A stretch of DNA of 64,000 nucleotides from Solea solea (lineage: Eukaryota; Chordata; Actinopteri; Pleuronectiformes; Soleidae): the NCBI RefSeq assembly GCF_958295425.1, contig NC_081148.1, positions 14,516,958 to 14,580,957 on the forward strand, written 5' to 3'. The translations under genes were made by a program, and so were the position numbers. The notes below the pieces were generated by a model that was not told the DNA's origin, made no database searches, and worked only from the letters and a program-made list of their open reading frames with translations. Every line of letters starts with the position of its first letter. The first letter of the stretch is position 1. Positions 54,001 through 63,500 of the stretch are shown here, piece after piece.

Positions 54001-54500
54001 ACACTCCACTGCTCTGCTCCTGAGTGGTGAGTCCATTTTACCACAGGCTACACGGTCCAGGCGACTGACTAGAGCTCTGCTTCAGTGCCCACACTGCTCT
54101 CGGAGGAAGTGACCTCAATACATCCAATAACCCTGCCTACACTAGCAGTGGAAGATTGGAAACACACCAGGATTCATATTTTAGATGCTGCTAAATGAGG
54201 GCACATGTTCTGGTGGTGTAAATGTCGAGAGTTTTTTATACTCACATACATATTCAGTTGACAACTGTTGGTAATTATTAATAATTCATTAATTATTTTG
54301 GTTTTAACCATAATGAGCTCAATTGTGTCACTAATCAGTATTTATATAAATATTGATAAAATGTTATGGAATATGTGATATCACATGTACAGTAGGAAGG
54401 ATTAATTCCACAATAGTCTTTCAGTGTAATGTATATGACAGAGCTGACAGAAAACAACACTTCTACACCTCTTCTGGAGCTGTTTGTACATTGTCACCAC
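51060..54500. other. Non-coding, no gene seen
   Basis: Chance ORFs, a short TA tract at 53072-53082 and a G-run at 52671-52680. No RNA gene or recognisable repeat. Confidence 0.55.
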
Positions 54501-54947
54501 TAATGGTGCTTTTCCACCACACAGTTCCGGCACGGCTCGATTTGGCCCTTTTTGGCCCGTTTAAGTACCTGCTCTGAGTCATGAGCGCGACGTCCGACAC
54601 AGGAATCAAACCAAACAATGCCAAACTGTAGAACAGATAAAAAAGACTTCAAAATCCTGAAGACATGCGTCAATCTCAACGTGTAACAGAGGAATCTGGT
54701 GTATTTAGCAACAGCACTGCCGAAGGTAGGAATCGCGAGTGGCATCACAACCCCTTCCTCTAATGATTCAGAACACCGAAAACTGCTTTACAAGTCACTA
54801 GTCACTAGCTTGTGTGTTTGTGTCACGTGTAAAACAAAGTCACAGCAGTTTCATGCAGCCGTGCTATGATGACTTGGAAATGGAAAACTATGCCAAGCTG
54901 TGCAGTGCCGAACCGTGCTGGAACTGTATAGTGGAAAAGCGCCATTA
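54501..54947. mobile_element. MITE with about 30-bp imperfect terminal inverted repeats
   Basis: The left end TAATGGTGCTTTTCCACC and the reverse complement of the right end TAATGGCGCTTTTCCACT pair along about 30-35 bp, including a shared CAGTTCCxGCACGG block. The element is about 445 bp and non-coding. The TA/TAA edges suggest a TA or TWA target, as used by Tc1/mariner or PIF/Harbinger transposases. The superfamily is not certain. The GCTTTTCCACT end is a familiar teleost repeat. Confidence 0.7.
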
Positions 54948-55099
54948 ATCTGTACTATCGTGGGAGGTTCTGACCAATCACAGGGCAGTTCTGTTTCACT
55001 AAGTCTACTCAGCATACAGGTCCCACCCAGGAGCAACAACTATCTATGCTGCAAAGAAACCTAAAGGAAACAATCTGAAAGAGAGTCAGACAATAAATG

Positions 55100-55347
55100 C
55101 AACAAATCTACTTTTACACTACTTTTGGCACCCCATTGCCTTTTATTTAATGCTGTATAGTTTAAGAGATTGCCTTGGGTCGTCTGTCACATACGGAATG
55201 AGTGTGTCTGTCCATACTCATCTAATGAGAAGAGCTCAGGAAAGAGAGCCTTGATCTCAAAACATGAATATTTTAATAACCTGCAGATGAAACTCGACAA
55301 TTAACCTTTTTTTCTCTCCCAGTGATCCTACGTACTGCAGCTTTAAG
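55100..55347. repeat. Dispersed repeat, copy 2 of 2 in this window
   Basis: Same orientation as the copy at 7.9 kb, with roughly 70 percent visible identity across the aligned blocks. No ORF. The start is uncertain because the 5' third aligns poorly. Confidence 0.6.
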
Positions 55348-55794
55348 TGTGTCATTCATAGGTCTGACTGTAAAGGTCACCTCAGCTCTATAGAGCATTT
55401 TAGAGCCAGTCATGCCATCATTGTGGTTTTATAGCCAACTTCACTGTTTAACCCTTAAATATCTCATCAGCACTATTTTTGCTGCAGCAGATAGCCTCGG
55501 TATTATTGTGACTAACTGGGAAGTTTTGTTAAGTATTTTTGCTTTAGGCTTTCAGGTGTTACATAGAATACCAGTTAAATGTTGTTTTGTTTAAGGGAAA
55601 AAAACTGTTTATTTTATGTCGTAAATTAAGTTATAACTTTCCCACTAAAACCACAAGAGAATAATATAAATATAAACATGCATAGTTTGTGTTGCCATCA
55701 CACTGGGCAATCAGTATATCGTAATATAATTGAAACTTTTCAGTCAACAAAGGAATAATGATTTGACTAACCAGAGAAAGCACTCAGAGAGTCA

Positions 55795-55958
55795 AACCTC
55801 TGCCAAGGCTGCCCAGTCTCCATATCTACAGTAGATCTTTTTTTTTTTTTCTCAGACAAGATCCTCCATCTCCAGGAAATTTAATCAAAATCCACTGTTT
55901 ACCTTTTGCGATATGTTGCTCACAAAAACAGACATACGTAACGCTGTTGGCGGAGGTA
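55795..55958. repeat. Short repeat with inverted ends CCTCTGCCAA / TTGGCGGAGG
   Basis: ACCTCTGCCAAGGCTGCCC at the left pairs with GTTGGCGGAGGT at the right, about 150 bp apart. It contains ATCCTCCATC, a T-run and GATATGTTGCTCACAAAAAC. It resembles a fish repeat with GCGGAGG ends. No clear target duplication. Confidence 0.45.
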
Positions 55959-57098
55959 ATAATAAACCTTTAAAAGATATGAGGTGAAAATCAGAATGCC
56001 AGACTCAAAACATACTGTTTTCTCTATCTCGGTTTTATTTATATCATTTTCCCCTGTTACAGTTACATATTTCTACTGGGAGTCTAATAATAAATGGTAG
56101 AAATCGGCGAGGTCTACATGTGGGAAGTCCATCCACAGATGGTTATTTTTCACAGGTTTTAAGCAAATGTTATGGCTCTTTGCAGTATGGTAATAGTTGT
56201 GTTACCATACTGATTTGTGAGCTGGTCTTTGTGGCTGTGTGCATCACAGCCAGGTGATTGCGTGGGATCCTGCATTTTGCACTTGTTACTGTTGTTTTCC
56301 ACAGAGATGCTAATCATCCAGTATGTGCTGGAGGCATGATTAAATGTCACACGGCTCCGTTGGTTTTGGCCCTCTCACTGTGAATAAACCACTCTCCCCC
56401 ACAGGATGAGAGGGCCTCCAGTCTGCAGCCATGCCCAGCCTGAGCTTGACAGAGTCACAGCTCCCCCTACAGGTCATACTATAAAAGGCAACAACATTCA
56501 ACATGCTGTTACACGCCTATGTTTTTTTTTTTTTAGCCCTTTACTTGGACAACAGTTGTTGTATTGTTGTGTGAATTGTCTCTGTCCCTAACCTCAGCAA
56601 AACACACTTTTTGTTAAACATGCAGACTAGGGAACTGTTAACATACTGTGAAAATCAAAAAAATAATATGACAAGACTGCCCTCATGTGGTGAATAACAC
56701 TGTGAATGACAATGGCAACAAAGAATAACTCAAACGTCTGCAAGTATAATATTATAACACACAATTAGTTCAGATGTTTGGTGCCTTGTCCCGTGACTAA
56801 TATTGAATTTTGGACCATTCATGCTACAGAAGTGTTCTGTTCCAGCCATATTCTTTGGATCTCTATGTTGAAGGTTCTCTTGTTGAAGCCTGCACACTTA
56901 CTCCATGCCACAAAATAGTTCATTTCTATATCATTTACAGCATCTCTGCTGCATTAAGATCTGGTCATTTTTGAGATCCTGATCCATTCAAACAATTTTA
57001 CTGCAAGCTAATATTTGTATTTCTTGTTTTCTGGCATGATTTGTCATCACGGTGGTTGCCCAATTGCATATATGAAGCTGCTAATTGACCCTTTCTAC
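55959..57098. other. Non-coding, no gene seen
   Basis: AT-rich sequence with T-runs. Nothing recognisable before the hAT element. Confidence 0.55.
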
Positions 57099-58610
57099 CA
57101 GGGGCGTCACTAGGTTTTAAGGACAGGGGGGGCTTAGCCCCCAGGAGATGCACAGAATGTGAGCGAACGTTTAATTTCACAAACAGCTAACAAAAACTGA
57201 GAAATGGCACGTTTTGGACAGATTTAACAGAGATACTTTACTGTGCAAATGTTTTAGGCCACCATTACATTTTTAACACAGTACAACAAAAAACACAGGA
57301 AGTACTGTATGTTTACACAATGATTTGAATTAATAACTGATCAACAAAGAGGGTAATGCCATGACTTTCACTCACAACACAATAATTGTTTACTCCCAAA
57401 TATTTTGAAGTCACACAGAATATATTTTGGGCACATATGTGACTAAAATGGTTGTAATTTTAAGCCCTGAAAAAATATAACTTAATTACATAAATTACAG
57501 TTATATTAAGGTACTCTTGAAAATATTTGGGCCAGGCTAATTTGGCTTATACATCACTCTCTTGGCTATCTCCACTTTCCAATCATTACTCTCCTAAATA
57601 AAAGCTCAAGTTAAATAAGTCTTGTATGGTGCACTTGGACTGAAATGTTTCATATTTCATATTCATATTGAGTTCCATAAAATTCCAGGACTGTCTGCAT
57701 CACAAATGACTCTATCCTGTGAAATCCTTTAGACTCACCTTTCCAGTAGAGGTTTCTCCCCTCTCACTCTCTCTGATCCTCTGCCCTGACTCCTACAGGT
57801 CAATAGGGGTGGTGGAGTGATTATTATTATTACTACCGTATTATCATTATTATTATTATTATCCACATAATCATACGTGAATGAGCTGTTTCACGGTGTG
57901 CATCTGATGCTGGAGCTGGTGCTCCAGAAGGAAGTCACCCCAAAGATAATATGAAGAGTGCACACCTAACTCTATAAACAACCAGGACCTTCACATTGCA
58001 TTTCGGACTAACTAGCTAGCTACTGTAAGTAGCAGAGTTCTTTTGGAGCTGAAATGTAACTTTTGACCGCAAACAATAAAGGTAAGACGTGCACACTGCA
58101 CAGAGATATACAGCACGCATCTCATGCTGCCTCCTGTACAGGGGGCTCTCGGCTACAGAGTGTGTAAGCCAGGTTTTTATTTGTCAAACAGGGAGCATTT
58201 GGCAATTACGTGGGACTTTCTGCTGTTAGCTGGGGGGCTGCAGCTAACTTATTTTTACTATCAGCAGTGATACTTACTCTCTTGAAAAAATTTCGTTTGT
58301 CCATTCTTGTTCACGTTCTTCTCCTAATGCTGCTCTAGTCGGTTCTGTGTGCTCCGCTCCCGGTACACACACTGCAGGTACCCAGGTACCGAGTGCAAGC
58401 TAGGTTGCAGGGAAAACGTGGACTGGATTTCAGTGATTTGGGCGTGCTCTATATGAACAAGTGGAATGGACTCGATAACGACGCACTGACTCTCTACCGC
58501 TTCCATAAGGGAAACTAAGATTTATGATCACATTTAAGTTAATAATAACTGGTTATATGATTATATATATATGCTTTAGCCCCCCTAAAATAGGCCTAAT
58601 GACGCCACTG
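57099..58610. mobile_element. hAT-type element, 1512 bp, perfect 8-bp target duplication
   Basis: The left end is CAGGGGCGTCACTAGG and the right end is the inverted form of CAGTGGCGTCATTAGG. CTTTCTAC flanks both sides exactly (57091-57098 and 58611-58618). Sub-terminal runs of G and C with TTAGCCCCC occur at both ends. No transposase domain is recognisable, so it is probably non-autonomous. Inside are a (TTA)n tract near 57820-57862, an AAAG|GTAAGA donor-like site near 58080, and a 60-codon minus ORF at 58324-58506 of unknown meaning. A stretch near 57238-57290 resembles another common fish repeat and may be a nested insertion. Confidence 0.85.
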
Positions 58611-59845
58611 CTTTCTACACTTGTAAAAGAACTTTCAATCTCAATGTGAGAACTTCAGCTGTCAGACATAAAGGCTGGTCAAAAACAACACAGAGAACTG
58701 TCTCAATGCTGTTTTACAGGTTAGTCCATTCTGGATCGTCCTGTTCAACTGGAGACCATCTTGAGATATACTGGCTGCTTTAACAACATATTAACTTGGC
58801 CGTCATTTCGTTCTTAGTGACACACCTTAAACGTTTTATGACTGTCCTAGTTTGACTTGTGACAAATAAAAACAACACTCGGATGTTTTTTTCAGTTGAT
58901 TTCTGCCTGCAGACAAGGCTGCCAAGTTGTCTACACTGTAAAGTTAACACTGTAAATAAACCATGAACAGTTTTCTCTGGATGAACCCTTTATTTTGTAT
59001 ATTCCTGCATATGATATTCAATGCTAAGCAGAAGCTGTAACGACACTTAAAATGCACTAGCAAGCCACAGAATACATTTCCAAAAAGTGTTAACTGTTGA
59101 CACTCATTTAAAAAATCCCATTACCATTGATTTCATGTTTCATTAACAGTATATAGTACTTCAAAGGGTGAAATCACACAAACAAAACAACGGAGCAGCT
59201 AAAACCAATTGCATTATGAAAAACAGCAATTTAAAACAGTGACAATATGAAGCAGTTACAGCGGAATGATAGATGAAATACACATTCAAAATTGTGTGTT
59301 TTACAAGGACAGTAAGGGGGCGGGTGAGAGGGGTGAGGAGGCTGGTGTCAATAGAGTGTAGGAGTAGGTAACGCAGTAAGGCCCGCGGGCCATATGCGGT
59401 CCCCCACACGATTACAGGCTGTATATGTTTTCATGAAAACATGGTGCTGAGAAACAGCTGCCTGCGAGGTGATAGAACAAACACTGCTACGGTGTTTTAA
59501 TTGCAGTTGTCCACATCATCATTGACTTAAATTTAGATTTATTTCTCTATTTTTTTCGCCAACAGCATAACTGTTAGCAAAGATGGCGGACACTGTTCAC
59601 ATTCTGGGAATGAGGTCCCATCCCCCTACGAGTGGGTCTAAAAAGTGCGGAATTAGCGTTGCAGTTTCAAGGCTCGGACCAAGTGTCACTGGTGGGCACG
59701 TAACAAAAAAAAGGGATGAAGATACAGTATTTCTCAACTCAGGGGAAACTGAGGTTGGGAAGCACAGAATACCAACCCTATTCTAGTAATACAAAGCCAA
59801 ATCAGTGAATGAGGAAGTAAGTTAGCATCCAAGAGATTGTCAGAA
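58611..59845. other. Kinase 3' flank, probably 3' UTR plus intergenic
   Basis: No gene. The first few hundred bases downstream of the kinase stop are expected to be 3' UTR. GCCCGCGGGCC at 59381-59391 is a small palindrome of the kind seen in hAT remnants. Confidence 0.45.
59538..59543 (-). promoter_or_regulatory. Possible poly(A) signal for the kinase gene
   Basis: This is the nearest AATAAA hexamer I noticed downstream of the kinase stop on the minus strand, about 430 bp after it. No transcript evidence is available. Another AATAAA lies at 58994-58989. Confidence 0.25.
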
Positions 59846-59967
59846 GTAGAACTGGGTATCATTGGCATAACAGTGGCGATGAAGGCCATGATGATGTATG
59901 ATAAAACATGTAGATGATGACGAGAAGGGGGCCAAGCACGGAACCTTGTGGGACGCCTCGGGGCTTG
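59846..59967 (-). mobile_element. LINE reverse-transcriptase fragment (L2/CR1/Rex-like), degenerate
   Basis: The minus strand encodes RGVPQGSVLGPLLVIIYM at 59960-59908. After a one-base frame change it encodes HHHGLHRHCYANDTQF, ending near 59849. These are the GVPQGSxLGPLLF and YADD regions of non-LTR retrotransposon reverse transcriptases. The catalytic YADD is YAND and the frame is broken, so it is dead. The fragment starts within a few bases of the kinase stop codon and has the same orientation, so it lies in the 3' UTR. It may extend upstream to about 60030, inside the kinase reading frame. Confidence 0.8.
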
Positions 59968-59972
59968 TGTAA

Positions 59973-60557
59973 CTATCTCGTGCGATCAGTTACAGTTCGC
60001 CAAGACCTATCTTTTTGTGCACTGAGCATGAGAGACAACTTTTCAAGCTTCGTTTTCAGGGCAGTAGCTTCAGGTCGGTCTCCTGGCTTCTCATGCAACA
60101 TTGACTTGATTATTTGGTGCTGCAAAAAATGAATACAAATGAAGACAAAACGGACCAAAGTAAATATAAGTTAGATATAAAAAAATAATCTGGACATTTA
60201 CCTCTTGGAAAAACTCTGATGTAAACTGTGTAGGGAACTTCTTTCGTTTGGCATCCATGAAAATCTGTGTTAAATGCAGTAAATACAGGATAAACATGTT
60301 AGCAAATGTTAGAAAATGCTTCAGGTACTGAAAAGAAATCTGATACTGTTGCTGTGTTGGCTGGTTTACAGTATTTAAAAATATTTTATCTGATGGATCT
60401 TTTTCAAGTCATGTAAGAAACACTAATAATATATATTACATATACATGAACAACTCACGGCTGCTCTTTCAGAGCCAGAGGAGACTTTCCAAAGGAGTTC
60501 AAGGTATATAAGCCCCAACGCGAATATGTCCACCTTTCGGTCATAGGTTTTCCCATG
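59973..60557 (-). CDS. eif2ak2: Kinase exons encoding the C-lobe and C-terminus
   Basis: Exon 60557-60459 encodes [19 protein letters not shown] (helix F, invariant Asp). Exon 60264-60202 encodes the segment with RKKFPTQF. The last exon, 60119-59973, encodes [16 protein letters not shown], with the conserved Arg of the C-lobe, then [15 protein letters not shown], and ends at TAG 59975-59973. All three junctions are phase 0. The final residues, [13 protein letters not shown], do not look like kinase sequence. They are in the same frame as a LINE reverse-transcriptase motif just past the stop, so the tail may derive from the LINE. Confidence 0.82.
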
Positions 60558-63500
60558 CTAGTGTAATAAAATAGAAATGCAAGATTAATAAGTTACACCT
60601 TTTAGGGATACCATCATATTTTATATAATACTTGCACATGCACGGTTGTCTCACTTGTTCTGGAGCCATGTAGGATATGGTTCCTGTTCTTTTAGTTCTC
60701 TCCATCAGGTGTTTGTCATTGCCATCAGCCTCAGCGGTGACTAGGCCAAAGTCCACAATCTTCACTTCATTATTCTGCCCAAACATGATGTTGGGAGGCT
60801 ATCCATGAAAAGAAAAAAAAAATTGTAAAAGCAGTAGTATAATGACGTGGCAATTGTTCTGCTCATCATTTTCGTCTTCAGAGTTAAAAAAAACTAAACA
60901 ACTGTAAATATGTAAAAAAAAGAAAAGAAAAATATGACAACGAGATTCAAATTTAAGAAAAGAGGAGGAGTTTCGTTCTACATCCAACCTGAATGACCAG
61001 GAAATATCACCAATATTGGTGTAGTGGTTAGCACCCTTGCCTTTGGAGCAATAAGACCTGGGTTTGACCCCGGTTGGAACAAGGGCCTTACTGCATGAAG
61101 TTTGCATGTTCTCCCTGTGTGTGCATGGGTTCTCCGGTTTCCTCCCACAGTCCAAAAACATGGGGATTAGGCAAATTTGTCACTCTAAATCAGCCTTTCT
61201 AAAAGTGTGGTCCCCAGACCACTGGTGGTCCGTGAGCGACCCCTAGTGGTCCGTGAGGTGACAAGCAAGTAACAGATCTATCTATAAATTCCTGGAACGT
61301 CTGTTTGTCTGTCTGTCTGTGACTCTTGTTAGAGGCACACGTACGTGCAGTTTGACGTTGTTTGGAGAAGTAATGCAAAAGATAAAACGGTAAAAGAAGT
61401 TGTTTGTCTGTATATGTGGCCCTGTGATGGCAAACTGTCCAGGGTGTACCCCACCTATCGCCCTATGAGACTGGCACAAGACACACGCAACCCTCATGTG
61501 GAGGATAAAGCGGTAGAAGATGGATGGATGTTGGTGGAGAGAGCGTCTGAACTCAACCACATCATCATGAAGTAGCAGTACATAGAAAATACATTGTCTG
61601 TATACAGAGAGTAAAGCCCAAAACATTAAAACAGCTTTTTCTTACCTTTAGGTCCCTGTGGATGTGTTTTTTGGAGTGAATGTACTCGACTCCACTGACT
61701 ATTTGTTGAGCGATGTTTAGACTTTCTTCTCTTCGTTTGGAGTCTTGCTGATGTTCTTCATTCCTCTCCATTATCCAGCTTTCCAGTGTTCTGGTGTCAC
61801 ATAATTCCATCTTAATGTATAGGTACATTGGTGATGAATGGCTGACGGACCTAACAAAGACAAACGTGGTCAAATAATAAACCTGTAGTAAACATACAGT
61901 AATACGAGTGTATTAAACTTACTCAGAAGAGGTGGAACTCTCCACTGAACTGTCGTCCTGGTAGTCTGAATCCTGCTTCCAGCAATTGAAGTATCGTACA
62001 ATGTTGCGGTGATGGAGGTCTGACAATGCCGTTACCTCTCGCAAAGCTTTTCTGATGGAACATTGAAATGAAATTTCTTGTAACACATCTGTTCCTGAAA
62101 TGTTGGTGCATTAGAACACATACACTAGACGCTACACTGTGCCCTGTAACGTCTCACCGTGTACTTGACTTACTTTTTAAACTGGACAACCTTGACGGCG
62201 TAATACTTGTTGACCAGTTTTTCTCTTGCCTTGAAGACACGACCAAAGCCTCCTTTGCCAAGACGTGATATGGAATCAAATTCTAATATGAATCTGTAGA
62301 TTCACACACAAACAAAGACACATAATTGCCTTGCACATGATTATAAACAGTATTGAAATATCAGTGCATTAAATTGCAGTTTTGTTGTACCTTGATTCGT
62401 TACTCTCACCATTTCCCATACTGTTGTTTTTCACAGCAACCTTAGTGAATAAAATAAATGAAAGTTAACAATTTAAAAAAAACAAACAAACAAAACATTT
62501 TTGGTGTAATATACATTTACACATCAGACAGATGCTTTTATACAAGGTGATTCACAGCAGTTGCTTATTGGTAATACATTTACATGAAGAAAAAAAAAAA
62601 ATCAGACCTGATCCTTGTCTGGGTTTGATATATCCATGTATCCACTGCAATTTTCACCTGTTTCCATGTTTTGTGACGATGGCTCGGTAGATTCGCTTTA
62701 ACAATAGATTGAGAAACATTATTATCCTTCAGCTTTACTTACAATAAGCTCTACATCCTGCTTTAATATCAGAGTCTTTGCAGAAACTTACAAAGAAGTT
62801 GATGCATCACTTTCAGACACATTTGACCCCGGGGACACCTACAATGGACAAAAGAGTGTTAAGAATTTTTATGTGAGTATTATATTTCACCTTTTACGTT
62901 TTGTCAAAGATTTTAAAATAGAAGCTGTGATGACAATGCTGAGACACTTGAATGTCTGTGATACAAAGCTCCTTTCAACATAGACCCAAAAACAACTGTA
63001 AATGATCACTTTACAAAGTGAGAGAACAGACCTGAGCCTTCAAAGGGTTTGATGAATCAGTGAATACTATGGATTCACTGCTTTGTGACACTTCACTGGA
63101 GAACCTGTAGCAGAATTCGAAGACAAACATGAGTAACCGACTGAGTTAGTTAGTTAGTTCACAGGATGAATGGATATACAGCCCTTTTCTAGTCTTGATG
63201 ACAACTCAAAGCTGCTTTACACAACAGTTTACCGTTCACACACAAACAGATATTTGCAGAGCTTTCTCTATAAAAAATCTATCACGCCCATTCACATGCA
63301 CAGCCGTCAGGAGCAATTTGGAGTTTCTTGTCCAGGGACACATTAGCACGTACACTAATGTTTATATTCTACCTTAAATCTGCCCTCGGAACAGTGTCAA
63401 AACGTGCTTACAGTACGGTTGATTCAGTTAGTTGTGAGGACATCGCTGCATCATCTTCGGACGCAGTTGAGCCAAAGGAATCCTAAAATGCAGAAATCCT

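Noticed and set aside
58324..58506. 60-codon minus ORF inside the hAT element as a transposase
   Set aside because: No hAT transposase motif, so mentioned only as an internal feature.
59583..59786. 67-codon plus ORF beginning ATGGCGGACACTG as a gene start
   Set aside because: GATGGCGG resembles a housekeeping start, but there is no downstream exon, domain or CpG island, and it lies in the kinase 3' flank.
61923..62111. 62-codon minus ORF overlapping a kinase exon
   Set aside because: It is in the wrong frame; the kinase frame ([11 protein letters not shown]...) explains the exon and joins in phase with its neighbours.
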